36,553 nt of DNA from JANLSO01 sp031362405 (GCA_031362405.1 JANLSO010000099.1:1-36553); one strand, 5' to 3'. Positions 1-8,486 are shown, counted from the first letter of the stretch. The notes: generated by a model from the sequence alone, not told the origin. Numbers and translations: made by a program.

Positions 1-294
1 CGCTTCCGGCTCCACTTGGGGGCGGCGTGTGTGTTCGGCGACGCGGGCCATGTGCTCGCGCAGCGCCGACCAGCTCGCCAGGCCGTAGCGGCGTGCGACC
101 ACCAGTTGGGCGTCGGCGCGCGAGAAGCCCGCCAAACCGCCTCCCTTTCGCGCGTCCGTCCCGAGACGGGGATGGAACTCGGCGACGAGGGCCAGCGCCT
201 CGCCCTCACCGGCACGCACGGCACGCTGAAGCGCCTTCGCCTGGTTTCTCAGGTGCCGGAGGTCGGGGTTCTCGGGAAGCTCACAGATTGGCAT
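1..294 (-). CDS. Ankyrin-type protein N-terminal module, 5' part only
   Basis: The gene reads leftwards and runs off the window edge, so only its first 98 codons are present. It starts at an ATG whose first base is 294, with GAAGGGG about 8 bases upstream as ribosome binding site. The peptide opens MPICELPENPDLRHLRNQAK and continues through FSRADAQLVVARRYGLASW to SALREHM. From memory this LPENPDL...LRxQAKxLQ...AQLVVARxYGxxSW pattern is the N-terminal module of many actinobacterial ankyrin-repeat and related cytosolic proteins, so ankyrin repeats would be expected beyond the edge. No repeat is visible here. The reading frame is clean, in contrast to the decayed DNA to its right. Function is unknown; identification of the module is fairly firm, that of the whole protein is not. 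Confidence 0.7.
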   Translation of the reverse strand, partial: MPICELPENPDLRHLRNQAKALQRAVRAGEGEALALVAEFHPRLGTDARKGGGLAGFSRADAQLVVARRYGLASWSALREHMARVAEHTRRPQVEPEA

Positions 295-968
295 GTCGGC
301 CCCTTCCGATGCGCCCGGCGTCCGCAAGCCAAGGTTCGGAGAGGAGGTCAGCCACCACCCGCCAGGCGTTGTCCTGCAAGGTGGGCTTCGCCCTTTCCGC
401 GGACCGGAGGCGCCCTGCGCGCCGCTCGGATCACGATATGCGACCCGCGAGCGGCGTGCCAGAGATGGGAGGCCCGAGCCCATTGCCGGGTAGCGACCCC
501 CGGGGTGGGCGCGCCCAGCAACTGCTTATCTGCACTCGCCGCGCCCCGGTGCGCGTCTACGCCGCGGAACTGCTCGTGGTGTCACGGCGTGCCTGGGTGC
601 GCGATTCTTGCGGAGATCGCGCCCTCGATGATGCGACCGGTCGGGGGGTCCACGCGGGTCCGCTGGAGCCGCCGAGGCCCGTTTCGACGTGATCGACATC
701 GCTCGGGCCAGGGCGGTTCCGAGCCACGCAGGACGCGGAGATATGGGGGTTGTCCTGGTGGAACAGGACGGCAACGAAGCCCCCCGGGCGCTCAGCCAGG
801 GTCAGCGGGATCGCGCTGCCTTCGACCGAACCGCGTAGCCGCGCAGCTGGTCTCGGCACGCATCGACAACCGTGTCCAGGTCGCGCCCGGCGACGGCCGA
901 CGGGGTCGAAGTCCACGAGGCGTAGCCACCCCCGAATCGCCTGAGGAGGCCCCGGGGCCCAGCGACTA
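295..968. other. No recognisable gene (674 bp)
   Basis: Several long open frames cross this stretch on both strands, but their translations are arginine-, proline- and serine-rich in the way chance frames in GC-rich DNA are. None has a plausible start with a ribosome binding site or a motif I recognise. It may hold the decayed front half of the AbiEii-like gene that follows, but I could not align any nucleotidyltransferase motif here. Confidence 0.5.
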
Positions 969-1339
969 CCGGCTCTGCAACCGGAGGTCTACCACCGGCA
1001 CATCACCGACTTCGACCTACCTGAACCGCTTGCCCTGGCTCTTGAGGAGAGCGTCGCCGAGAAAGTCAGCGCTCTGTTTCGGCGCCTCGAGCACGGCAAC
1101 GCCAAGGACCTCTACGACCTATGGCTCTACTTCGGACGGGCATCGTCCGAGGGCGTTTCCGTTGGGAGGGGCTGGGCGGGCTACTACCGAAACGCAGCGT
1201 CGACCCTGAGGTCATCTGCTCCGTGGTTCGCGAGCACCTCGGGCTGCTTTTTGCCGAAATGAACGCTGACGAGACGCTCCTGGTCGAAGATGCCTGCTCG
1301 CACCGACACGTGGCCGTGTTCGGCCGTTTCGGACCATAA
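969..1339 (+). pseudogene. AbiEii-like toxin remnant (C-terminal part, frameshifted)
   Basis: In the frame with codons starting at 1023 the DNA reads PEVYHRHITDFDLPEPLALA, then EESVAEKVSALFRRLEHGNA, then KDLYDLWLYFGR. The block E-E-x(3)-AEKxxALxxR...xAKDLYDLW is the hallmark C-terminal segment of the AbiEii/AbiGii nucleotidyltransferase toxin family (abortive infection and toxin-antitoxin systems). Past about 1140 this frame degenerates, and another frame (codons from 1121) carries SVDPEVICSVVREHLGLLFA to a stop at 1339, as expected of the remaining C-terminus after a frameshift. A stop at 942-944 closes the upstream frame and no N-terminal catalytic motif or AbiEi antitoxin is seen. It is therefore most likely a dead fragment of a transferred defence gene. 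Confidence 0.55.
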
Positions 1340-2085
1340 CTCCCCGTCCTGACCGGCGTCTGCGCCCTGGGAGGCCCCAGGCGCACGAAGAGCCGCGGAA
1401 AGCGGCTCGACGGCTCGGTAAGACGCGATTAGCGACGCGCTCTCGGCAGCAGCTTACCGGGACGAGCAGGAGTCGAGGCGTCGGACAGCGCTGAGGGTGT
1501 CGACCTGCTCGCCGGGCCGACGCCGCCGGCATGCCGGAGACCCTTCCGCGCGAGATTCGTCTCGACGCAGGCCCGGTCCGACAGCAACCGCGTCGACCTC
1601 GGGGCGCATCGAGGGCGAGGAGCCTTGACCGCTTCCCCGATCGTTGCCGCCGGGGCCACCGCTTCACACTGCTCCACTGGGGCCTGGGTACGGGGCGATC
1701 AAGGTCTGGATGTCGGCACCCGCCGTTGCGTAGTGCGAGACTGAGCGGCCCGACTCACCTCTCGACTGCGGTGCCGACAACAGCCCGGGCTGCCAGCAGG
1801 TGCGAACACGACCCACATGCGAACCGAGTCGCTCAGCGTCCTCCCGAGCGACCGCGCGCGGTTCGGCTTCACGGCATTCCCGCACGGAGTTTTGCGTGGC
1901 CACAAGGCCCGGTGGCGCGACCACGAAGCCATCGGAGCGAAGTAGCGGCTTTGCGTGGGGATCACGCCGAGCTAATCGTGGTACGTTGGAGTCGTCGCTG
2001 GAATGCCGCTGCGGCGTCGGTGACTGCGCTGCCCCGGACCCCGGTGGCGTCCTTAGTTCAGGACGCAACCGGAGAGGCCTGAGAG
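1340..2085. other. No recognisable gene (746 bp)
   Basis: Open frames exist on both strands (for example 1531-2082 forward and 1664-2068 reverse), but none has a convincing start, a steady GC-rich third position or a family motif. The right end must carry the promoter of the STAS gene. I could not pick out a confident -35/-10 pair there. Confidence 0.5.
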
Positions 2086-2634
2086 ATGGTGGCAGCCGGC
2101 GACAACAAACGCTCCGAGAGCGTTGGCCTCAGCGTCGACTGGCGTGCTTGCGCGGGCCGGCTATGCCTCGTTGTCGCTGGCGAGATTGATCTCACGACGA
2201 TGCCCGTCGTCGCTGACGCGTTCGCGGGCGTATCTGCGGGACGACCCGCCGCGGTCGACCCGGATCTCGCGGGATTGCGCTCTATCGACGTTCGCGGGGT
2301 CGATGCGATCGCTGCGGCATCGGCGCGTATGAGCGGTTGGGGCGGGCTGCTCGCGACCTGTGCAGTCTCGGCAACGTGCTGCTCGAGGCAGGCGGGACGG
2401 CCACGACCACCTATCTCGCAACCCGCCGGACGACGAGACCATCCGACGTCATCTTGGAGTTCACGCGACCGTTTTACTGACGCGGCGGCCCGTCGTCGCA
2501 CCGCGGATTCGCACACAACGTTCCCCGCCCGAACCCCGCCGCGATCGACACGACGGGTTCACCAGATCACATCCGGCACTCGATTCTCCCGTCCCTGCGT
2601 GGCTTTGAAAGGAATCGTCGATGAACCGTCGTGA
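2086..2634 (+). CDS. STAS-domain (anti-sigma factor antagonist-like) protein, probably damaged
   Basis: The ATG at 2086 follows a GGAGAGG ribosome binding site. Residues about 14-90 look like a STAS domain of the SpoIIAA/RsbV type: LCLVVAGEIDLTTMPVVADA (beta strand then helix) and DLAGLRSIDVRGVDAIAAAS, the loop where a phosphorylatable Ser or Thr usually sits. Here that position is Asp/Val/Arg-Gly rather than D-S-S-G, so phospho-control by an anti-sigma kinase looks doubtful. After about residue 95 the translation turns into arginine-rich, low-quality sequence. Other frames do not clearly rescue it, so a frameshift near 2340 is likely. The reading frame runs 14 bases into the next gene. Its position ahead of a sigma factor suggests a former partner-switching module (inference). 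Confidence 0.45.
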   Translation: MVAAGDNKRSESVGLSVDWRACAGRLCLVVAGEIDLTTMPVVADAFAGVSAGRPAAVDPDLAGLRSIDVRGVDAIAAASARMSGWGGLLATCAVSATCCSRQAGRPRPPISQPAGRRDHPTSSWSSRDRFTDAAARRRTADSHTTFPARTPPRSTRRVHQITSGTRFSRPCVALKGIVDEPS

Positions 2635-2974
2635 CGGATTCTTGTACGACTTGGCGCAGGACTGCCTTCGGATCAGCGTCGGCCGGCAGCTTGTGGTGCG
2701 CATCCCGTATGCGCGTGTCGAGCGGGTCGAGCGGGGCTGGGCGCCCGGGTTGCAGGTGGGTGGCCCGGGAATGCCGGATCGTGGTGACGAGGTGCGTGTT
2801 CGCGCTGACCTGCCGTTCTGTTTGCCGTGGGTGAGCCTGACCCCGGCTGAGCCCGATGATTTCGTGAACCGACTACTGGCCCGGCGAGACGCCACACGCA
2901 CGACCGTCACCACGAGCACGCCATCGGTGACGACGGTCCCGAACGGTTCCGTGCAAACGGGGCGGCATGCCTGA
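2621..2974 (+). CDS. Unrecognised small protein coupled to the sigma factor
   Basis: This 117-residue protein starts at ATG 2621 after GAAAGGA. Its codons are GC-rich in third position up to about residue 90. The core, LRISVGRQLVVRIPYARVER followed by a loop and DEVRVRADLP, is beta-rich and faintly recalls small PH-like domains, but I would not name a family. The last 25 residues are Thr/Ser-rich and look disordered. Its stop (TGA 2972-2974) lies inside an eight-base overlap with the ATG of the sigma-factor gene, a layout typical of translational coupling. A role tied to that sigma factor, such as a regulator or partner, is an inference from position only. Confidence 0.6.
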   Translation: MNRRDGFLYDLAQDCLRISVGRQLVVRIPYARVERVERGWAPGLQVGGPGMPDRGDEVRVRADLPFCLPWVSLTPAEPDDFVNRLLARRDATRTTVTTSTPSVTTVPNGSVQTGRHA

Positions 2975-4076
2975 GGCCACCGTGGTCTCGACCACCTCCC
3001 CTCGCAGGGAAGGATCGGTGGGGGCCGCGCCCTTCGCGGATCAGGAGGGGGTGCGTTCACTCATCGAGGAGGCCCAAACGCGGAACAGCGTGACGCTCGA
3101 GCGGGTCGTCGACGTCGCCCACGCGAGCGATCTGAGCGACGCTGCCCTCGAGCGTCTGCTCGGGGTGCTGGCCGAGTTGAACGTCGAGGTGCTGAACGAG
3201 GATGCCGGTGCGGATGACGCGCAGGTTCGCCCATCCACGGCGGTGGTTTCCGACGACCCTGTGCGCATGTACCTGAGCCAGATCGGACGGGCGCGGTTAC
3301 TCACCGCTGCGCAGGAGGTTTCTTTGGGCAAGCGCATCGAGCGTGGAGATATGGACGCTCAGGCAACCCTGACCGAGGCAAACCTGCGGTTGGTCGTGTC
3401 TATCGCGAAACACTACGTCGGGCGAGGCCTGGGGCTGATGGACCTGATCCAGGAAGGAAACCTCGGCCTGATGCGGGCGGTGCAGAAGTTTGACTACCGC
3501 AGGGGCTATAAGTTCTCGACGTACGCCACCTGGTGGATCCGCCAGGCCATCAGCCGAGCGATCGCCGACCAGGCACGCACGATCCGGGTGCCCGTGCACA
3601 TGGTCGAGGCGATCAACCGCCTCGCTCGCGTCGAGCGACATCTGTCAGGGCAGCTCAGACGTGACGCCACCACCACCGAGATCGCCCACGAGCTCGCAGT
3701 GACGCCCGAGCGGGTACGCGCCGTCCGAAAGGCGGCCCAGCAACCGGCCTCGCTGCAGGCGCCGGTCGGCGAAGAACTCGACTCGCAGCTTGGCGACCTT
3801 ATCGAGGACCACCACGTCCTCAGCCCCGAAAATGCCGCCGCCCTAGCGCAAAGACGCGAACACCTCGACCGAGCGCTGAACCAACTCGCGCCACGCGCAA
3901 GGAAGGTACTCGAGTTGCGGTTCGGCCTTAATGGGGAGGAGCCAAAGACGTTGGAAGATGTCGGGCGACGCTTTGGCGTCACCCGCGAACGCATCCGCCA
4001 AATCGAGAACAAGGCGCTCGACGCCCTTCACTTCTCCTGCGAGCCACAGGGTCTACGTGCCTTCCTTGACCAGTAG
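2967..4076 (+). CDS. RNA polymerase sigma factor, sigma-70 RpoD-like (group 1/2)
   Basis: The protein has 369 residues and directs RNA polymerase to promoters. Residues 26-80 resemble region 1.1. Region 1.2 begins at DDPVRMYLSQIG (96-107). Region 2 contains ANLRLVVSIAKHYVGRGLGL and the -10 recognition segment FSTYATWWIRQAI (183-195). Region 3 follows VPVHMVEAIN. Region 4 has the helix-turn-helix TLEDVGRRFGVTRERIRQIE (328-347). The C-terminus lacks the usual KLRHPxR ending of housekeeping sigma-A and instead reads ALDALHFSCEPQGLRAFLDQ. Together with its setting among STAS and GAF-ANTAR genes, this suggests an alternative, primary-like sigma factor rather than the housekeeping RpoD (inference). 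ATG 2967 overlaps the preceding gene's stop. No anti-sigma kinase is visible nearby. Confidence 0.93.
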   Translation: MPEATVVSTTSPRREGSVGAAPFADQEGVRSLIEEAQTRNSVTLERVVDVAHASDLSDAALERLLGVLAELNVEVLNEDAGADDAQVRPSTAVVSDDPVRMYLSQIGRARLLTAAQEVSLGKRIERGDMDAQATLTEANLRLVVSIAKHYVGRGLGLMDLIQEGNLGLMRAVQKFDYRRGYKFSTYATWWIRQAISRAIADQARTIRVPVHMVEAINRLARVERHLSGQLRRDATTTEIAHELAVTPERVRAVRKAAQQPASLQAPVGEELDSQLGDLIEDHHVLSPENAAALAQRREHLDRALNQLAPRARKVLELRFGLNGEEPKTLEDVGRRFGVTRERIRQIENKALDALHFSCEPQGLRAFLDQ

Positions 4077-4116
4077 CAATCGCGCAACCAGGCATGGGGC
4101 CGCCGACAGCTCACGG

Positions 4117-4446
4117 ATGGGTCGCCTGCTGGCCGACGCCCACGGCTATGCGGTACGCGCCGCGGACGGTGAGCCCCTCGGGCGGCTGATCTGGCTTGTC
4201 TACGGACTCAAAGACCTGTGGCCGGCGGGGCTACGCGTCCAGCCACTCGGACGAGGTGAGGCCACGTTCACGGGGTCGTGGGAGATCCCCGTGGCACAGG
4301 TGATCAATGTGCAGTCCGCGCGCCGAGAGGTCACCGTCGCCAGCGAGGACCGCGACCTCACGACGCGAACCACGCGGAACAGCTCCACACAGCGGGCACG
4401 CACGGCCGGTTCACCAGGGTCGGCATTGACCCGGTGGGCACCGTGA
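4117..4446 (+). CDS. PRC-barrel-like small protein
   Basis: From ATG 4117 the frame encodes 109 residues. The first 70 look structured: GYAVRAADGEPLGRLIWLVY, then a short loop, then GSWEIPVAQVINVQSARREV. This matches the general PRC-barrel pattern of a beta-barrel opening with a G-x-x-V-x-x-x-DGxxLG turn. The last 35 residues are Thr/Arg-rich and may be disordered or past a frameshift. A TTG at 4066, overlapping the sigma stop, is in frame and would give a longer, coupled product; the ATG has no strong ribosome binding site. The function is not determinable, and PRC domains occur in RNA-processing, photosynthetic and stress proteins. The family call is tentative. Confidence 0.45.
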   Translation: MGRLLADAHGYAVRAADGEPLGRLIWLVYGLKDLWPAGLRVQPLGRGEATFTGSWEIPVAQVINVQSARREVTVASEDRDLTTRTTRNSSTQRARTAGSPGSALTRWAP

Positions 4447-4558
4447 CTCATTGGCCTTACACCGCTCCCTGGTCGACGATCGCGGCCCTGGTGGGGGGTC
4501 GCCCGCCTCTAGATCGCGGGGGCGTGCGCTGCGGGCGGGGCCGCGTGGGTGGCGTCGC

Positions 4559-5263
4559 GTGAGCGCCGAGTCGAAGCACGAGCGCCGGCTTCGCATCTCC
4601 CGGGTCATGGCCGCCGTCAACGGTGAGCACCCGGCCCAAGACCTCTGTCGAGCATGCGTCGAGGTCGTGGGGGTCACCGGGGCGAGTGTGATGGTGATGA
4701 GCGAGGGGCTCGCGAATCCGCTGGCCTCGTCGGATTCGGTCGCGGCCTGCATCGAGGATCTGCAGCACACCATTGGGGAGGGGCCATGCATCGACGCCTA
4801 CACCGGCGACCGGGCCGTCTTCGAGCCGGACCTTGCCACTCCACGCCAATCACGTTGGCCGGCGTTCGGCCCCGCTGCCCTGGCCGCCGGTGCGAACGCC
4901 CTGTTCGCCTTCCCGCTTCGCGTCGGTGGCGTGCACCTGGGGGCCCTGACGCTCTACCAAGCTCGTGCCGGCGAGTTGTCTGCGGACCAGCACGCCGACG
5001 CACAGACGATGGCCGGCATCGTCGCGAACGCCATTCTTTCGATACAGGCCCAAGCGCCGCCCGGCAGGCTCAGCCCCGACCTGGAGACCCTCGCCGGGTA
5101 CCGCGCCGAGGTGCACCAGGCCTCCGGGATGGTCAGCATCCAACTCGGTGTCGGGGTCGGCGAGGCACTGGTACGCCTTCGCGGCTATGCGTACGCCACC
5201 GACCGTCCCCTGGCCGATATTGCCGCGGATGTCGTCGCCCGAGTGCTGCGCTTCGATGAGTAG
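4559..5263 (+). CDS. GAF-ANTAR domain protein (putative transcription antiterminator)
   Basis: The 234-residue protein begins with a GAF sensor domain (about 25-160), seen as ASVMVMSEG...IEDLQHTIGEGPCIDAYTG and ALFAFPLRVGGVHLGALTLY. It ends with an ANTAR RNA-binding domain (about 172-230): VHQASGMVSIQLGVGVGEAL followed by LRGYAYATDRPLADIAADVV. ANTAR domains bind paired hexaloop hairpins in nascent RNA and prevent termination. The GAF domain would sense a small molecule or redox state. I chose GTG 4559; a TTG at 4451 would add 36 residues that do not look like protein. It is followed 72 bases later by a second protein of the same architecture, probably in one transcript. Targets cannot be read from the sequence. 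Confidence 0.85.
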   Translation: MSAESKHERRLRISRVMAAVNGEHPAQDLCRACVEVVGVTGASVMVMSEGLANPLASSDSVAACIEDLQHTIGEGPCIDAYTGDRAVFEPDLATPRQSRWPAFGPAALAAGANALFAFPLRVGGVHLGALTLYQARAGELSADQHADAQTMAGIVANAILSIQAQAPPGRLSPDLETLAGYRAEVHQASGMVSIQLGVGVGEALVRLRGYAYATDRPLADIAADVVARVLRFDE

Positions 5264-5335
5264 ACGCGCGCCCCACCCGGACCTATCCTCCGTGCGCAGG
5301 GCCGCTCGAATTCGATCCAGAAGGAAGGTTTCCAC

Positions 5336-6064
5336 GTGACCCGGGAGCAACGCCTGGCCTCAACCTTCGTCGAGCTGGCCGACAGCCTGGTCGACGACTT
5401 CGACGTGGTCGAGCTGATGGTCCTGCTCACCGAGCGCTGCGTCGAGCTCCTCGATGTCTCCGCCGCCGGCCTGCTTCTGGCCGACCATCGCGGCACCCTC
5501 AACCTGATGGCCGCCACCAGCGAGGCCCTGGAGATGGTCGAGCTGTTCCAGATCCAGACCGACGAGGGGCCGTGCCGCGATTGCTTCCACGACGCACAGC
5601 CCGTGACCAGCGTCGACCTGGCCGGTGATGCCGACCGCTGGCCACGCTTTTCCCCCGTCGCCACCCACGCCGGCTTTCGCGCCGCCCACGCCTTTCCGCT
5701 GCGCTTACGCGGCCAGGTGCTCGGCGCCCTCAACCTCTTCTCCGCCGAACCCCAGACCCTGGGGCCGCTCGACATCTCCACCGCCCAGGCTCTCGCAGAC
5801 GTCGCCACAATCGCACTGCTCCAAGACCGCGCGATACGCGACTCCCACCTCGTCAGAGACCAACTCGAGGAGGCCCTCAACAGCCGTATCACCATCGAGC
5901 AGGCCAAGGGGATCCTCGCTGAACACCAGGGATGGGGAATGGACCAGGCGTTCGGCGAGCTACGCCGCTTCGCCCGCACCCGGCAACGACGCCTCGTGGA
6001 CGTCGCACAGCAAATCGTGGCCGGAACACTGCGCCCCGACGAGATCGCGGCGCTCAAACGGTAG
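5336..6064 (+). CDS. GAF-ANTAR domain protein, second copy
   Basis: GTG 5336 is preceded by a strong GAAGGAAGG site. The 242-residue protein has a GAF domain (about 15-165; QTDEGPCRDCFHDAQPVTSV and AHAFPLRLRGQVLGALNLFS are typical landmarks). It ends with an ANTAR domain (about 178-236; SRITIEQAKGILAEHQGWGM then FARTRQRRLVDVAQQIVAGT). The ANTAR consensus IxQAKGxL is better kept here than in the upstream paralogue, which reads VHQASGMV. The two probably arose by duplication and may form a heterodimer or respond to different signals (inference). About 245 bases without a gene follow, in which I see no clear ANTAR-type double hairpin or terminator. Confidence 0.9.
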   Translation: MTREQRLASTFVELADSLVDDFDVVELMVLLTERCVELLDVSAAGLLLADHRGTLNLMAATSEALEMVELFQIQTDEGPCRDCFHDAQPVTSVDLAGDADRWPRFSPVATHAGFRAAHAFPLRLRGQVLGALNLFSAEPQTLGPLDISTAQALADVATIALLQDRAIRDSHLVRDQLEEALNSRITIEQAKGILAEHQGWGMDQAFGELRRFARTRQRRLVDVAQQIVAGTLRPDEIAALKR

Positions 6065-6309
6065 GACCCGCGTCCCCTGGGTCTGGACTCGCGCGGATGG
6101 GTATGCCCCGTGGCGAGTTTACGGTGTGGGTGGGGCATCCATCGCCGGCGGAGAGGGGTGTGCATTCTCGGTCGAGAACCGGTGCCGTAGACTGTGCGGC
6201 GAAGGTTCTAGCCCCGTGCGACGCGCTCACGTAAAGGCCCCGTCGACGGTGGCACGAGCGCAGGAAGCCGTGATGTGATGATCCGTCCGCCCAGCGTGAG
6301 CCCTCCAGG

Positions 6310-7416
6310 ATGACGACGCGCGAGACGCCAGCCCGCAGCCGGATCGACTTCAAGGGCGGCAGCCCCTTCTACGCGGAGATGAAGGCACGCGTACGAGAGC
6401 TCATCGACGAGCCCGGCCGCGCGCGGCGCGCGCAGGCCCGTATGTATGCCAAAAGCGCATTCATGATCGCCTGGGCGGTCGCCTCATGGGTGGGGCTGGT
6501 GGTGATCGCCAACACCTGGTGGCAGGGCGTGATCTTCGCCGTATCGCTGGGCCTCGCGCTCGCCGGGGCCGGGTTCAACATCACCCACGACGCCAACCAC
6601 GGCAGCTACTCACCGCATCGTCGCGTCAACCGGGTGATGTCGTGGACGATGGATCTGATGGGCGGAAGCTCCTACGTGTGGCGCACCAAGCACAACACCG
6701 CGCACCACACGTTCACAAACATCTCGGGTGCCGACTCCGACATCGACTCGATGCCGTTCGCCCGGTTTGCGCCCGATCAGCGCCGCCGTGGGTTTCATCG
6801 GTTCCAGCACATCTATATGTGGGCCCTCTACGGTCTGCTGACGATCAAGTGGCACACGGTGGGCGACTTCGCGTACCTGGCCAGCGGCAAGGTCGGGGAA
6901 AGCCCCCTGCGGTGGCCCCGCGGCGGCGAATTGGTCGCGTTCTGGCTGGGCAAAGTCCTCTTTGTGGTCTGGACGATCGCCGTTCCGGTACTTCTTCACC
7001 CTACCTGGCAGGTGGCCGTCTTCTTCGTTCTCACCTCGTTCGTGATGGCGCTCGTCACGGCCGTCACCTTCCAGCTCGCGCACTGCCTCGAGGAGGCCGA
7101 GTTCACGACCATCGCCGAGATGGCCGAGACGGGCGAGACCGAATGGGCCCGCCACCAGGTCGAGTCGACGGTCGACTTCGCCCCCAAAAGCCGCCTGCTC
7201 GCCTGGTACCTAGGCGGGCTGAACTTCCAGATCGAGCACCACCTGTTCTCGCGGGTTTGCCATATCCACTATCCGGCGATGGCCGAGGTCGTGCGCGACG
7301 TCTGCGAACGCCACGGCGTCCGCCACCAGGCGCACCCCACCCTCTGGCCGGCGCTCGTGTCACACGTGCGCTGGCTGCGTCAGATGGGCGCACCGGTCAC
7401 CGAACAGGCTTCGTAA
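6310..7416 (+). CDS. Membrane fatty-acyl (acyl-CoA/lipid) desaturase
   Basis: This 368-residue integral membrane di-iron desaturase introduces a double bond into acyl chains. The three histidine boxes are intact: HDANH (93-97), HNTAHH (128-133) and QIEHH (307-311). Hydrophobic pairs lie at about 48-88 and 210-255. Glutamine replacing the first histidine of the third box, within GGLNFQIEHHLF, is typical of front-end and linoleoyl-CoA-type desaturases. The N-terminal cytochrome b5 domain of eukaryotic relatives is absent, so a separate electron donor is needed. ATG 6310 has CTCCAGG just upstream. The gene stands alone; the opposite-strand remnant to its right is unrelated. Regiospecificity cannot be read from sequence. 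Confidence 0.9.
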   Translation: MTTRETPARSRIDFKGGSPFYAEMKARVRELIDEPGRARRAQARMYAKSAFMIAWAVASWVGLVVIANTWWQGVIFAVSLGLALAGAGFNITHDANHGSYSPHRRVNRVMSWTMDLMGGSSYVWRTKHNTAHHTFTNISGADSDIDSMPFARFAPDQRRRGFHRFQHIYMWALYGLLTIKWHTVGDFAYLASGKVGESPLRWPRGGELVAFWLGKVLFVVWTIAVPVLLHPTWQVAVFFVLTSFVMALVTAVTFQLAHCLEEAEFTTIAEMAETGETEWARHQVESTVDFAPKSRLLAWYLGGLNFQIEHHLFSRVCHIHYPAMAEVVRDVCERHGVRHQAHPTLWPALVSHVRWLRQMGAPVTEQAS

Positions 7417-7430
7417 CTGCTGGGTCTCTA

Positions 7431-8152
7431 GGAGAGGTAGTCGTAGCCCGCGATGCGAGCGGCCGCGACGACGTGCAGGCGACGAAGTGATCGCCGCCGT
7501 TCGTGCCTTGTCGGGGCGGCGCGCGACAACCGTTGCGAGCAGGAGAACGCCGAGCGCGAACTCGCCCCACCAGTACGGCGGAGAGGTGGTGTCGGAGACT
7601 CTCCTCAGTGAGCTGATGCCTTCGCCGGTCAGTACACCGCTGATTCCGCCGGCGCCGAGAGCCGCAACCGTCGGCCCGCCACGCCCCGTCGTCGGGTCGA
7701 TGATCAGCTCGAGGCGCAGGCCCGACGCGTCTGTCGCTCCGATCGCCTCACCGCTGCGACCGAGGAAATCGGTTCGCGAGCCCAGAGCCTCGCTACCCGT
7801 AAGGCGGCCGAGTGCCTGGTAGACCGCAGCGCTCAGCTCCGGGCTGAGGGGTGCATTGCGCAACAGCTCCGTCGCGAGGTCGAGTTCTTGGTACGCAAGG
7901 GGTTGGTCGTTTTGCACCGCCGATGACTCGATGCGTGCAGCCAGCGCCGCAGGGTCGGTGGTGAGTTTCTGAACCTGTGCGAACGCCAGCGTCCAGGTCG
8001 CCGATGACCTCGCGGGTCATCGGGTCGTCGTCGCGCCGGACGATCGACCTGAGCCATCGGGCCCGATCCAGAGCTCGTGAAAAACGTCGGACATCGTGCT
8101 CGTCGTTCCGGCCGCGTTCTCTTCAATCCTCAGGTCGTGAATCGGGGCTCAT
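7431..8152 (-). pseudogene. CU044_5270-family protein remnant (ECF sigma partner)
   Basis: Reading leftwards, an ATG at 8152 (overlapping the sigma remnant's stop as ATGA) begins MSPDSRPED and stops at once. Other frames then carry fragments in the correct family order: SDVFHELWIGPDGSGR, LTTDPAALAARIESSA, and a long stretch YQELDLATELLRNAPLSPEL, AAVYQALGRLTGSEALG, LRLELIIDPTTG. From memory these match the C-terminal half of actinobacterial CU044_5270-type proteins, which sit behind ECF sigma factors and probably act as membrane-anchored anti-sigma factors. At least two frameshifts separate the fragments. The 3' end is blurred: the last open frame runs on into the antisense of the desaturase. 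Not functional as written. Confidence 0.6.
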
Positions 8153-8450
8153 CGGGTCTCCTTCGGAATGAGGGAAAGGCGGGTCGCGGCGATCTCTTGG
8201 GGGGCTTCGAGTTCGGCGGCGAGGCGACGGCACGCCCCTCGCGTCCCGTAGAGCCACAAAAGTGCGTCATCGGGCATCTCATCGAGCCGCCGCCATGCAA
8301 CCATGAAGACGCCGGCGGCAATATCGTCGGCGGATACCGCAGGAGCACACCGCCGACCCGGATAGCAAGACCGGCGTGTGATGCGCTTCGAAGAGCGGCC
8401 CGAAGTCGCTCGGCTCGCGCGTCGCCGGGTGTCGTCTCGGTGGGTGGCTC
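8149..8450 (-). pseudogene. ECF sigma factor remnant (region 2 only)
   Basis: On the minus strand one frame reads REPSDFGPLFEAHHTPVL, the usual N-terminus of actinobacterial ECF sigma factors. After a frameshift another reads DDIAAGVFMVAWRRLDEMPD then DALLWLYGTRGACRRLAAEL, which is sigma region 2.2-2.4. The frame ends at TGA 8149-8151 with SLIPKETR. Region 4 (-35 recognition helix-turn-helix) is entirely missing, although the fragment still meets the following partner gene in an ATGA overlap. This implies an internal deletion that removed region 4 but kept the gene junction. It cannot act as a sigma factor. Family identity is well supported by motif order; exact ends are approximate. Confidence 0.6.
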
Positions 8451-8486
8451 CAACCCAGGACGGTGCACCGTCGGTACTCTCGCCGC

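Noticed and set aside
16..1209. 397-residue forward open frame at the left end
   Set aside because: It is antisense to the ankyrin-type gene and then crosses the AbiEii remnant out of frame; composition is that of a chance GC-rich frame.
4451..4558. Extended N-terminus of the first GAF-ANTAR protein from TTG 4451
   Set aside because: The extra 36 residues are Arg/Gly/Pro-rich and not like the family; GTG 4559 gives a normal start.
6065..6309. ANTAR target hairpins or terminator after the second GAF-ANTAR gene
   Set aside because: Only a 5-bp GACCC/GGGTC stem was seen; no paired hexaloop structure.
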